From: Caryophanales bacterium UBA3935
GTDB lineage: Bacteria > Bacillota_I > Bacilli_A > ML615J-28 > CAG-698
Direction: 5' to 3'
DNA: 18,774 bases
Assembly (NCBI GenBank): GCA_002385755.1
Contig: DGED01000018.1
Span: 2,332 to 21,105 of the forward strand
In this document: positions 7,878 to 16,210 of the stretch, piece by piece
How the letters are laid out: each line of letters opens with the position of its first letter
Numbering within the stretch: position 1 is the stretch's first letter
Made by a program: the position numbers and the translations under genes
The notes under the pieces: model-generated
Database searches by the model: none
Told to the model about the DNA's origin: nothing
The model's input: only the letters and a program-made list of their open reading frames with translations

Positions 7878-9872
7878 TTGATAAATATTTTAAAGGAAAT
7901 GCTTAAAGGAAAGGTCGACGCCGTTGGCGAGATACCCGTCAAGAAGATTGTATTTAACGAAGAGTTGCTCAAGGGGTGCGAAACCAATCGCTGCGGGCGT
8001 TATAACCGCAATTGGATGTGCCCGCCGGCGCTCGCCGACCAACGCGCTTTGGTCGATAAATATAAAAAATACGAGCGCGCTTTTGTCTTTTCCAAGATTG
8101 TTTTTTTGGACGACCCCTTTGACGCGGAAGGGATGGAACGCGGCCGTAAGGAGATGGAAGCTCTGATTGTAGAGATCAGGCGCGGTCTAAAGAATCGTGA
8201 CTTTGCGATTCTCGGGGCGGGTTCATGTTCGATTTGCCGGGAATGCTCGTATCCGTCTTCCCCCTGCCGCCATCCCGAGATTGCCTGCCCTTCCCTGGAA
8301 GCGGTCGGCGTCGACGTCGCGGAATTGGCGACGGAGACCGGTATGAAATATTATAACGGGCCGAACACCGTAACTTATTTCGCGGCTGTGTTTTATAACC
8401 CCGATTATAAGTTAAAGGTTATATCCGGCGGGAAGGCGACGGAAGTAACCGTCGCGGGCGGCGCAAATTTACTCGCCGCGCTGAGGAATAAGGGTTTTTA
8501 TCTTGCTGCGGATTGCGGCGGCGCGGGCGTGTGTAAAAAGTGCAAGGTCAAGGCGGAAGGAAAAACCGCGCTCGCCTGTCAAACGAGGGTAACCGGAGAA
8601 ATGACGGTGGAACTCTCGACGGGGGAATATCATGCTACCCCGGATGATTGGGAAACGCGCTTTCCTGTCGAAAAGAAAAGCGGGTATGGCGTCGCCATTG
8701 ATTTTGGGACGACGACAATCGCCGCGTATTTGCATAAACTTGAAGACGGGGCGACCGTCGCCGGCGCGTCCGCGTTAAACGCGCAGGCCATGTTCGGGAG
8801 CGACGTTGTCTCGCGGATAAAAAAATGCGCCGAAGGCCATCTTCCGGCGCTTCACGAAACGGCCATAAAGCAAATTAACGAAATCATCGATTGGTTTAAA
8901 GCCGACCATGGGATAGCCAACGTGGCGGAAGTCGTTATCGCCGCCAACACGGCGATGCTTCATATTCTCGCTAACGTTAACCCGTCGCCGCTCGGCGTCG
9001 CGCCTTTTACGCCGGTATTCCTTGAACGCAGGGAAACGCCCGGGGAAGAAGTCGGGATAAACGCGGGGTCGGTTATATTGCTTCCGGCAATCGGTCCGTA
9101 TCTCGGCGGCGATATCGTTGCCGGCATGCTTGCCTGCAATCTCGCGGCGGAGCGGGAAACCGCCCTCCTGGTTGATCTCGGGACCAACGGCGAGATAGTT
9201 ATCAAGTCCCCGCGCGGATACTACGGGGCGTCCGTCGCCGCCGGACCGGCGTTTGAAGGCGCGCGAATCGAGTGCGGAACGGGAGGGATAGCCGGCGCCA
9301 TCGCCAAAGCGAACCTGAAGAAGGGAAAATTAATCACGGAAACCGTCGGTAACAAAAGCGCGATTGGGATATGCGGGAGCGGGTTGGTCGATTTAATCGC
9401 GATATTGATTAAAGAAGGTTTGATTGACGAGGCCGGCACCTTCTGTTTCGACGCGAAAAGCCCCCTCGCCGCCAATTTCCGCAACGGCCGATTCTATATC
9501 ACATCCGACATTTATTTAACGCAAAAGGACATCCGGGAATTCCAACTGGCGAAAAGCGCCGTGGCTGCGGGTATCCGGGTTTTGACGGAAGCGGCCGGGG
9601 TAAACCTGAAGGATATCGAGCGTATTTATCTCGCCGGCGGTTTCGGTTTTTACTTAAACCCAAAGAGCGCCGTCGCCATCGGGCTTTTGCCTGAAGAGAG
9701 CGTCGGGAAAATCACCGCCCTCGGCAACGCGAGCGGCCGCGGCGCGCGAATGGCACTGCTTAACGGCGCTTACCGCGAGCGATGCGACGCGATTGCGCGC
9801 GAGGTTAAGATTGTGGAACTGGCCCATAATCCCCGCTTTAGTCAATTATTCATCGAGCATATGTCATTTTAG
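7878..9872 (+). CDS. DUF2284-ferredoxin-RACo fusion: ATP-dependent corrinoid protein reactivase
   Basis: This 664-aa protein has three parts. Residues 1 to about 180 are a DUF2284 metal-binding domain: Cys34, Cys39 and Cys48 (WMCPP), then Cys117, Cys120, Cys123, Cys130 and Cys137, a set suited to an Fe-S cluster. Residues about 186-246 are a [2Fe-2S] ferredoxin domain with Cys213, Cys219, Cys222 and Cys234. From about 269 comes the ASKHA/DUF4445 ATPase of RACo type, with DFGTTT (275-280), DLGTNGE near 432 and AGGFG near 586. RACo proteins reduce inactive Co(II) corrinoid to Co(I) using ATP, here presumably for the corrinoid protein at 11328. The linker and middle domains of characterised RACo are missing: only about 25 residues separate ferredoxin and ATPase. 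The TTG start at 7878 follows GAGGT by 5 nt; an ATG seven codons later has its purine tract too close. It is followed after 19 nt by the regulator gene. Confidence 0.88.
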   Translation: MINILKEMLKGKVDAVGEIPVKKIVFNEELLKGCETNRCGRYNRNWMCPPALADQRALVDKYKKYERAFVFSKIVFLDDPFDAEGMERGRKEMEALIVEIRRGLKNRDFAILGAGSCSICRECSYPSSPCRHPEIACPSLEAVGVDVAELATETGMKYYNGPNTVTYFAAVFYNPDYKLKVISGGKATEVTVAGGANLLAALRNKGFYLAADCGGAGVCKKCKVKAEGKTALACQTRVTGEMTVELSTGEYHATPDDWETRFPVEKKSGYGVAIDFGTTTIAAYLHKLEDGATVAGASALNAQAMFGSDVVSRIKKCAEGHLPALHETAIKQINEIIDWFKADHGIANVAEVVIAANTAMLHILANVNPSPLGVAPFTPVFLERRETPGEEVGINAGSVILLPAIGPYLGGDIVAGMLACNLAAERETALLVDLGTNGEIVIKSPRGYYGASVAAGPAFEGARIECGTGGIAGAIAKANLKKGKLITETVGNKSAIGICGSGLVDLIAILIKEGLIDEAGTFCFDAKSPLAANFRNGRFYITSDIYLTQKDIREFQLAKSAVAAGIRVLTEAAGVNLKDIERIYLAGGFGFYLNPKSAVAIGLLPEESVGKITALGNASGRGARMALLNGAYRERCDAIAREVKIVELAHNPRFSQLFIEHMSF

Positions 9873-9891
9873 CAGGAAAAGGAGGTATCGG

Positions 9892-11196
9892 ATGGTCGTT
9901 AAGATATCTGATAAGAAATTAGAAGAAGTCCTTGATTTTAACGAGTTAACAAAGCTGTTCAAACACTTTTCCATTCTTACCGGCATTGACGTATCTTTGC
10001 ACGATGTCGAAGGCAAGGAACTGATTTGTAACCGCCTATCTCCGGAGAATAATATTTGCGAGTACATGAAAAAAACCGGCAAAGCGTCGGCCTGCTTTCA
10101 GAACTTGGCTTATTCCGGTCGGAAAGCGGCCGAATTGGGAGAGCCTTATATCTTTAAATGCGGCTGTATGATAAAATGCTCGGCGCCGATTTTGTTCGAG
10201 GAAAAACTTATCGGCAATATTTCCTGCGGGCCGGTCCTGCTTTGGGACGCCGACGATCTTTCGCTTGAGGAACTCGAGAACTGGGCGATTAAAATGGAGA
10301 TCAACGAAAAGAACATGCAAAAGTTTTTGGAGGACGTCAAGCAACTGTCGTGCGAGAGCATGACGAGCGCCGCGGAAATGCTCAGTTTTATCGTTGATTA
10401 CATGTGCCGGGAGGAGAGCAAATTCCTTGCTCAACGGTTGAAAATCTCGAAACAACAAAAGGAAATCTCGGAATTATTGCAGGATAAGAAACAAAACAAG
10501 GCCAGTTTGGAAGCCATCGAACGGAAAGCGAAATTGCGAAGGTTCCCGGTCGAGATGGAGCGGGAATTAATCGTCTCAATCCAGACCGCCAATATGAATA
10601 ACGCCAAGCGGATCCTAAACGATTTGCTTTGTGAGATCTTCGCTTATTCCTCCGGAAACGAGGACATTATTAAGGCCAAGTTATTCGAGTTAAGCGCGAT
10701 TCTTATCCGCGCCGGCGTTGACGGCGGCGCGCCGTTACTCGAGATGTCCAAGATTATTACCGAATACACGAAGATTCTTACCGAGAAAATTACTTTCGAG
10801 GAATTGTGTCATTTCACTTCGGAAATCATGGAAAAAATCATGAACGTCATCTACGAGAACCGCGAGCAGAAGCAGACCAATCAGCATTTGATTAACGCTA
10901 TCAATTACATTAAGGATAATTATCATAAGGATTTGAGCCTGGAGACGGTCGCGAGGAATGTATTCGTAAGCAACTACTACTTAAGCCACCTGTTCAGGGA
11001 AGAGCTCAATATGACATTTTCCGATTACGTGAATAAAATCAGGATGGAACAGAGCCTCGCGCTGATGAAAACAACGAGCAAGACGGTCCAGGAAATCGCC
11101 GAGGCGGTCGGCGTGAGCGACGCAAGCTACTTTACGAAAATATTTAAAAAATATTACGGCGTCACGCCCACGAGCTATATGAAAATCTACAACTGA
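9892..11196 (+). CDS. AraC-family transcriptional regulator with PocR sensory domain
   Basis: This 434-aa cytoplasmic regulator has a PocR ligand-binding domain at residues about 10-180, with clustered cysteines (46, 56, 68, 90, 92, 96, 112) including the CGCMIKC stretch (90-96). A coiled-coil linker (about 185-230) and a helical region follow. The last 100 residues are two AraC helix-turn-helix motifs (LSLETVARNV...LSHLFREE and TVQEIAEAVGVSD..YFTKIFKK). PocR domains are thought to bind small organic molecules such as short diols, and they occur in corrinoid methyltransferase loci. The start is ATG 9892 with GGAGG at 9881-9885; the frame is open further upstream into the reactivase gene but without a ribosome site. 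It is probably cotranscribed with the reactivase and probably controls the operon starting at 11328, which lies just past its terminator. Confidence 0.92.
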   Translation: MVVKISDKKLEEVLDFNELTKLFKHFSILTGIDVSLHDVEGKELICNRLSPENNICEYMKKTGKASACFQNLAYSGRKAAELGEPYIFKCGCMIKCSAPILFEEKLIGNISCGPVLLWDADDLSLEELENWAIKMEINEKNMQKFLEDVKQLSCESMTSAAEMLSFIVDYMCREESKFLAQRLKISKQQKEISELLQDKKQNKASLEAIERKAKLRRFPVEMERELIVSIQTANMNNAKRILNDLLCEIFAYSSGNEDIIKAKLFELSAILIRAGVDGGAPLLEMSKIITEYTKILTEKITFEELCHFTSEIMEKIMNVIYENREQKQTNQHLINAINYIKDNYHKDLSLETVARNVFVSNYYLSHLFREELNMTFSDYVNKIRMEQSLALMKTTSKTVQEIAEAVGVSDASYFTKIFKKYYGVTPTSYMKIYN

Positions 11197-11201
11197 GGAA
11201 G

Positions 11202-11228
11202 AAACGGGGAAAAACCTGTTTTTTTTTT
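11202..11228 (+). terminator. Intrinsic terminator of the reactivase-regulator operon
   Basis: AAAC plus GGG (11202-11208) pairs with CCT plus GTTT (11215-11221) around GAAAAA, with one G-T pair, and runs straight into a T-tract ending at 11228. It begins 6 nt after the regulator stop codon and separates this operon from the methyltransferase-transporter operon. Confidence 0.85.
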
Positions 11229-11269
11229 CTTAAATAACAATATATTACTACTTTATCGCAAGATATTTA

Positions 11270-11299
11270 ATGAAAAATACAAACGGTTTCATGTATACT
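11270..11299 (+). promoter_or_regulatory. Promoter and possible operator of the methyltransferase-transporter operon
   Basis: TATACT (11294-11299) is a good -10 box, preceded by a poor -35 (ATGAAA, 11270-11275; spacer 18). A weak -35 fits a promoter that needs an activator. Two nested inverted repeats overlap it: TGAAA/TTTCA (11271-11275 and 11287-11291) and ATACA/TGTAT (11277-11281 and 11292-11296). Either could be a regulator site, for example for the PocR/AraC protein encoded just upstream. The ribosome site GAGGTGA follows ahead of the ATG at 11328. Confidence 0.45.
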
Positions 11300-11327
11300 A
11301 TAAATGTAAGAAAATTGAGGTGATATT

Positions 11328-11978
11328 ATGATTTTGGAGAATATTTCTTTATCGTTACAGAAAGGCAAAGCGAAAGACGTGCGGACGCTTGTTCAAGATG
11401 CGCTTGATGCCGGGTTGTCGCCGCGGGAGATCCTCAATTCCGGACTTATCCAGGGAATGAACGTAATCGGCGGTAAGTTTAAAAACAACGAAGTTTTCGT
11501 CCCCGAGGTGCTTGTGGCGGCCCGGGCGATGAACGCCGGTCTTGAGATTTTGCGCCCCGTTCTGACGCAGTCGGGCGTGAAGCCGATCGGGAAAGCGATT
11601 ATTTGCACGGTGAAAGGCGATCTTCACGATATCGGCAAAAACCTTGTTAAGATGATGCTCGAGGGCCAGGCGATCGATTGTCTTGATTTGGGCGTCGACG
11701 TGGATTCCGACACGATTATCGCCGCGATCAAAGAGCATGAGCCCGATTTACTCTGTCTTTCGGCGCTTCTTACGACGACGATGATCGCTCAGAAAGAAAT
11801 TATCGCGGATATTGAGCGGGCCCGTTTGCGGGACAAGGTGAAGATCATGGTCGGCGGCGCCCCGGTGACGGAGGCCTTCGCCAGGGAGATCGGCGCCGAC
11901 GCTTACAGCCCCGACGCCGCCAGCGCCGCGGAGACGGCCGTGAAAATTCTTACCGGACAGGTCGAAGGCAATGTTTAA
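11328..11978 (+). CDS. Corrinoid (cobalamin-binding) methyl-carrier protein, MtaC/MtbC/MttC type
   Basis: This 216-aa protein matches the usual family length. Residues 1 to about 85 are the helical cap domain. Residues about 88-210 are the Rossmann-like B12-binding domain, with DLHDIG (98-103) supplying the lower axial histidine (His100), SxL at 145-147 and the GG pair at 176-177 that lines the nucleotide tail. It carries a methyl group on cobalt between a substrate-specific methyltransferase and a second methyltransferase in the cytoplasm. The start ATG has GAGGTGA upstream. The gene overlaps the methyltransferase gene by 8 nt, a sign of translational coupling, and is first in a long operon. 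The protein should be the client of the RACo-type reactivase encoded at 7878. The methyl donor cannot be told from the carrier alone. Confidence 0.93.
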   Translation: MILENISLSLQKGKAKDVRTLVQDALDAGLSPREILNSGLIQGMNVIGGKFKNNEVFVPEVLVAARAMNAGLEILRPVLTQSGVKPIGKAIICTVKGDLHDIGKNLVKMMLEGQAIDCLDLGVDVDSDTIIAAIKEHEPDLLCLSALLTTTMIAQKEIIADIERARLRDKVKIMVGGAPVTEAFAREIGADAYSPDAASAAETAVKILTGQVEGNV

Positions 11979-13047
11979 AGAACTGTCGTGGTACAAACCG
12001 GATCTTGAAAAAACCGTCGCCATGCTCGAAAAACTTTACCGCGACGCTTTAGATCGGAAAGGCGGGAACGTGACGTTTCGCGCCCTGCCGCCAACCGACG
12101 TTGATTTTTACGACAAGCTTGATTTAGAAAAATATAATTTTGAAGACGGAATTAAGGAATACGCAGTCGAATTATGCGCGATGTTGGAAAACTCATTCCG
12201 GGCGCGGCGGATTGTTGACGACAACATGCTTCCGACAATTTCCCCGGCGCTCGGGATCGGCGATTACTCGGCTTTCGTTGGCGGGGAGATTGATTTTCGA
12301 AAGAACACGAGTTGGTCGCGCCCGATTCTAAAGGAGATCGGCGATTGGAAACGACTCCCGCCGCTTGGCACCGCAAAATGGTATAAGAAATTCTTACAAA
12401 TATGCGAGGAAATGTTAAAGATATCGGCGGAAAGCGGCATCCCGTTCATGCGCGGCTTTTTCTCGCCGCTTGACCTGGCGCACGCTTTAAGGGGGGAGGC
12501 GATTTATTACGATTTTTACGATGACCCCGACGCGCTGCACGAGTTGCTCGATTTTTGCGCCGACGCGACGATTAAGTTTGCCGGGGATATTTACGACTTG
12601 GCGGAGAAATACTTAAAAGACGCTCCGTACGGGCTTTTCTACGCGAAAGATGTGATCAATATGTCGGAAGATATCGCCTGCATGATTTCGGGGGAACTCT
12701 ATAACGAGTTTTGCCGGCCTCACACGCAAAAGGTAATCGACCATTTCGGCGTCGGGCATATGCACTCTCATTCGCGGGCGATGTATCTCGTTAAAGAAAT
12801 ATGCGGTTTGAACAACGTCGCCAATCTATGGCTCGCAACCGATCCAAACGCTCCCCGGCCAATCGATCATCTTGACAGTTTGATTGAGGACGCCGCGGGG
12901 GTTTGCCTGGCGATCGATTGCGAGGATTTCTCCGAAATCGAGAATAATATCGATAAACTGAAAAAAGGCAATTTCTCGATCGCCTTGCCGGTTGGCGACG
13001 TGGAAGAAGCGGCCAGACTCGCGGAGAAGTTTAACCGCATCGTTTGA
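11971..13047 (+). CDS. URO-D family corrinoid methyltransferase (MtaA/MtbA superfamily), substrate unknown
   Basis: This 358-aa protein has the length and overall pattern of the uroporphyrinogen decarboxylase / methylcobamide methyltransferase superfamily. Coupling to a corrinoid-protein gene excludes a haem-pathway role. A conserved stretch includes SPLDLAHALRG (about 165-175), FYAKDV near 228 and GHMHSHS, with His263, His265 and His267 as likely metal ligands. Characterised MtaA/MtbA proteins use a His-x-Cys...Cys zinc site, so the His-rich version points to a divergent branch. It may demethylate a substrate onto the corrinoid or pass the methyl on to an acceptor; sequence does not decide which. 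The ATG at 11971 lies inside the end of the corrinoid gene (8-nt overlap), with GAAGG just upstream. The transporter gene starts 24 nt after its stop with no terminator between. Confidence 0.85.
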   Translation: MFKELSWYKPDLEKTVAMLEKLYRDALDRKGGNVTFRALPPTDVDFYDKLDLEKYNFEDGIKEYAVELCAMLENSFRARRIVDDNMLPTISPALGIGDYSAFVGGEIDFRKNTSWSRPILKEIGDWKRLPPLGTAKWYKKFLQICEEMLKISAESGIPFMRGFFSPLDLAHALRGEAIYYDFYDDPDALHELLDFCADATIKFAGDIYDLAEKYLKDAPYGLFYAKDVINMSEDIACMISGELYNEFCRPHTQKVIDHFGVGHMHSHSRAMYLVKEICGLNNVANLWLATDPNAPRPIDHLDSLIEDAAGVCLAIDCEDFSEIENNIDKLKKGNFSIALPVGDVEEAARLAEKFNRIV

Positions 13048-13071
13048 TAATTTTTTGGGAAAGAGTGAGAA

Positions 13072-15375
13072 ATGAAAAAAATAATTATTGCCTTGTTAAT
13101 GATTTTCGCCGCGTTCGTTTTTTCCGCGAACATAATCAGGCCCAAGGCCGATGACGGGACAATAAGGATTTGGGTCGGCGCGATTTCCCGGGAAAAAGAA
13201 GTCATGGAGGATCTGGCCGCCGAGTTTAAGGAAAAAACCGGCGTCACGGTCAAGGTCTATCAAAAGCTGGAGATATTCACGGTGCCCGCGGCCCTGGTGA
13301 ACAACGCCGAGCTCGAGGAGCGTCCGGATATCGTCTACATGCAGGCCCCCGATATCGGCGGGCTTGTAAAGTCGGGTTATTTACAGCCGTTGGAAATTTC
13401 CGCCGAAATGCGCGGCCGTTTCTGCCCGGTCGCTTTTGAGGCCTTTACTTTCAACAACGAGGTTTACGGCGTCGGTTACTCAAACTCCGCCTACGGGCTT
13501 ATTTATAACAAAGACTTGATTGCGACCGAGGATTTGCCCGAAACTTGGGAAGATCTTTTCGCAAAAGCGGAGGAGCTAACGATTGCCGACGATGACGGGA
13601 ATATTACGCAAAGGGGATTGTATTTAAACGCCACCGATATGTGGTTTAACTACCCCTTGATCCGGGAATACGGCGGTTATTATTACGGAAGACATGCCAA
13701 CGGCGATTATAACGCGTATGACGTCGGTTTGGATAACCCGGGAATGCTTGACTACGTGGCTAAAATCAAAGAACTTAAGGCCAAAGGAATGGTCTTAAAT
13801 AACCCGAACAAAAAAGACTACAGCGATATCATCGCCGAGTTCGCGGCGGGCAGGGTCGCGATGTTTTTCTACGGTTTGTGGTCGGCGCAAATTTTTCAAA
13901 ACGCCGGGGTGAATTACGGCATCGCGCCGCTTCCCGATAACGCCAAACCGATCACGACCGTCGAGGGTTTCGTTATCAATAAATACACGCGGAATCTACC
14001 CGCGGCCCGCGATTTTTTGGCGTTTATCCTTGAAGACGCGAACCAGCAGCGTTTAATTGAGGCGGGGAATAATTACGAGCGAAAAACGGGCGAGCGCAAC
14101 CCGACAAATATCTCCGTGATCGAAAGCGACTATATCCAATCGGACGAAATCCTGCGCGATTTTAGCGGAATCGGGTTTAACGTCGAGCCTTTTCCCAATA
14201 TTCCGGAAGGAACGCTGTGGTATAACCAGGATGTCACGACGACCGCGTTTCGCGCGATTTTCTTCGGCGACAGCGCCGGGAACGAAGTTGACGCCATGTA
14301 TAAGCTTACGGAATTGGCGGAGTATATCCGAAGAAACGTCTTGCTTATGAACGAGACGGCGGAGTACGTTAGCATTCCCTGGTGGGCGTATGTTTTGGTA
14401 TCCGCCGCGGTTATCGCCGGTGCGGCCGCGTATATCATTTTGAAAAGACGGAAAGGGACGCGCCCGCGGGAAAGGCATAGCCTGAAACGGACGGTTATCG
14501 CCTGGGGGTTGATGATTCCCTTCCTCGTTCTTTTGGGCATGTTTTACGTTTACCCGATATTTCATAATTTCTACTTATCGTTTACCAATTACAGCGGCGT
14601 TAACTTGCGCGATTACGGTTTGGTCGGCTTCGCGAACTACCGTCAGATATTTACCGAGGGCGTCAAGGGACTTCTGGGAATGGGGCTATGGACTTTTGTG
14701 TTCGCGTTCTCGGTAATCGCCATATCTTTCATCTTTGGCGTTCTTCTCGCGACGCTTCTGGAAACCGCGGGCATGAAAGTCGCCAGGGTATACCGGCTGA
14801 TATATATACTTCCCTGGGTTATCCCGGCGGTAATAACGCTGCTTATGTGGCAGGGATTGCTTGAAACCGAGGGGGGGCTGATAAACCGACTCCTGGCGCT
14901 CGTCGGTCTCGGCAAGGTGCCGTGGCTCACGAACCGCATTATGGCCCGCGTCTCCACCGTCTTCGTCATGGTTTGGTTTTCCTTCCCTTATTACATGGTC
15001 GTGGCTTCGGGTTTTTTACAATCAATCCCCAAGGAATATTACGAGGCCGCGAGAATCGACGGCGGCTCGCGCTCTTATATATTTTTTCATATCACCCTGC
15101 CGCTGGTGTTTAAGGCCTTAATCCCGACGCTGATTATGGGCTTTATTATGCAGTTTAACCAGTTCGGCGTCTACATGCTTACGCAGGGCGGTCCGGCGAG
15201 CGACGTTCTCGGCCAACCGGGCGCAACCGACTTATTGATAACTTATGTTTTTAACACGGCTTTTAACTCGAAACGGTACGCCCTCGCCGCGACCTATTCG
15301 GTAGTCATTTTTGTGTTTGTCGCTGTATTTGCGCTTATTACCATGCGCGTTAACAAAAAAAGGATGGAAGCGTAG
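13072..15375 (+). CDS. Maltose-type ABC importer: solute-binding protein fused to MalF-like permease
   Basis: This 767-aa protein joins two importer subunits. Residues about 3-19 are an uncleaved-looking signal or anchor helix with no lipobox Cys. Residues about 28-425 are a family-1 (maltodextrin-type) solute-binding protein, with TIRIWVGA at its start, the IVYMQAPDI segment and an FxxGxxAMxFxG-like stretch (FAAGRVAMFFYG). A transmembrane helix at about 437-456 leads through a basic linker (KRRKG) to the cytoplasm. Residues about 468-767 are a MalF-like permease with about six helices and the EAA loop near 655 (YYEAARIDGGS), which contacts the ATPase. The reading frame is continuous, so this is a real fusion and not two adjacent genes. 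The likely substrate is maltodextrin or a related glucan, inferred from the binding-protein type and the GH13 gene downstream. No ATPase gene is in the window. Confidence 0.9.
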   Translation: MKKIIIALLMIFAAFVFSANIIRPKADDGTIRIWVGAISREKEVMEDLAAEFKEKTGVTVKVYQKLEIFTVPAALVNNAELEERPDIVYMQAPDIGGLVKSGYLQPLEISAEMRGRFCPVAFEAFTFNNEVYGVGYSNSAYGLIYNKDLIATEDLPETWEDLFAKAEELTIADDDGNITQRGLYLNATDMWFNYPLIREYGGYYYGRHANGDYNAYDVGLDNPGMLDYVAKIKELKAKGMVLNNPNKKDYSDIIAEFAAGRVAMFFYGLWSAQIFQNAGVNYGIAPLPDNAKPITTVEGFVINKYTRNLPAARDFLAFILEDANQQRLIEAGNNYERKTGERNPTNISVIESDYIQSDEILRDFSGIGFNVEPFPNIPEGTLWYNQDVTTTAFRAIFFGDSAGNEVDAMYKLTELAEYIRRNVLLMNETAEYVSIPWWAYVLVSAAVIAGAAAYIILKRRKGTRPRERHSLKRTVIAWGLMIPFLVLLGMFYVYPIFHNFYLSFTNYSGVNLRDYGLVGFANYRQIFTEGVKGLLGMGLWTFVFAFSVIAISFIFGVLLATLLETAGMKVARVYRLIYILPWVIPAVITLLMWQGLLETEGGLINRLLALVGLGKVPWLTNRIMARVSTVFVMVWFSFPYYMVVASGFLQSIPKEYYEAARIDGGSRSYIFFHITLPLVFKALIPTLIMGFIMQFNQFGVYMLTQGGPASDVLGQPGATDLLITYVFNTAFNSKRYALAATYSVVIFVFVAVFALITMRVNKKRMEA

Positions 15376-16209
15376 GTGAAAAGAATGCGAAAGAAAATTA
15401 TTTCCAGGGTATTCTTGCACGCGTTATTGTTTATGTTGGCGATCATCACGCTTTTCCCTTTTGTCTATATCGTCCTTATCGCCCTCGGTAAGAACGTTAT
15501 TTCCACGAACACGTTTATTCCCGAGGGGTTCACGCTCGATAATTTCAAGCGGCTGTTTACGGAAACGAAATTTCTTAACTGGCTGGGAAATTCCCTCTTA
15601 ATCGCCACCTTGACGATGATAGCGGCCGTCATATTGGTTTCCGTTTCTGTCTACGTTTTTTCCCGTCTGAAGTTTTACGGGAAGCGGAAGCTGTTTAATT
15701 TTGTTTTATTGATTCAGATTTTCCCCTTGACTTTGTCGATGGTCTCGATTTTTCAAATTTTTGTGCGCCTGGGACTTTTGAACCGGATGATGGGGTTGGT
15801 GATCGTCAACTGCACGCTTGCTTCGGCCGGGCTCGTGATGCTCGCGAAGGGTTATTTTGATTCCATTCCTTACGAGATTGACGAGGCGGCGATGATGGAC
15901 GGGGCTTCGGTCTTTCAGATTCTCACCAAGATCACTTTACCGCTCGCTAAACCGATGCTCGCGATTGTCGCAATCCAGAGTTTCGTCATCGCTTATAACG
16001 AGTACACGATCGCGAGCGCCGTGATGACAACGAACGTCGAGGCGATGCCGCTTGCCGTCGGCTTGCAAAGCATGATTACCGGGCAATACGGCATCAACTG
16101 GAGCATTTATTGCGCCGGCGCGGTATTGGGGAGCATCCCGATGATTATCCTGTTCTATTCATTACAGAAGAATTTTATCGGCGGTTTGACCGAGGGCGGC
16201 GGGAAATAA
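15376..16209 (+). CDS. MalG-like ABC sugar permease
   Basis: This 277-aa inner-membrane protein has the size and six-helix layout of the CUT1 MalG family. It carries the EAA loop at about residues 168-180 (DEAAMMDGAS, then ITLPLAKP), which docks on the ATPase. It forms the translocation channel with the permease half of the fused protein encoded just upstream. The GTG start directly follows the previous stop codon; an ATG three codons later is an alternative, and either way translation is coupled. The next gene starts 1 nt after its stop codon. Sugar specificity is inferred only from neighbours. Confidence 0.92.
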   Translation: MKRMRKKIISRVFLHALLFMLAIITLFPFVYIVLIALGKNVISTNTFIPEGFTLDNFKRLFTETKFLNWLGNSLLIATLTMIAAVILVSVSVYVFSRLKFYGKRKLFNFVLLIQIFPLTLSMVSIFQIFVRLGLLNRMMGLVIVNCTLASAGLVMLAKGYFDSIPYEIDEAAMMDGASVFQILTKITLPLAKPMLAIVAIQSFVIAYNEYTIASAVMTTNVEAMPLAVGLQSMITGQYGINWSIYCAGAVLGSIPMIILFYSLQKNFIGGLTEGGGK

Positions 16210-16210
16210 A

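Noticed and set aside
7899..9872. ATG at 7899 as the start of the reactivase
   Set aside because: Its purine tract (AAAGGAA) touches the ATG, leaving almost no spacer, while the TTG at 7878 has GAGGT 5 nt upstream. The difference is only seven residues and remains open.
9793..9891. Longer form of the PocR/AraC regulator starting inside the reactivase gene
   Set aside because: The extra residues are the reactivase gene read in another frame. The ATG at 9892 has a strong GGAGG site and begins the family-like sequence.
11971..13047. HemE uroporphyrinogen decarboxylase of haem biosynthesis
   Set aside because: The gene overlaps a corrinoid-protein gene and lies in a methyl-transfer locus; no other haem gene is present and the His-rich motif does not fit HemE.
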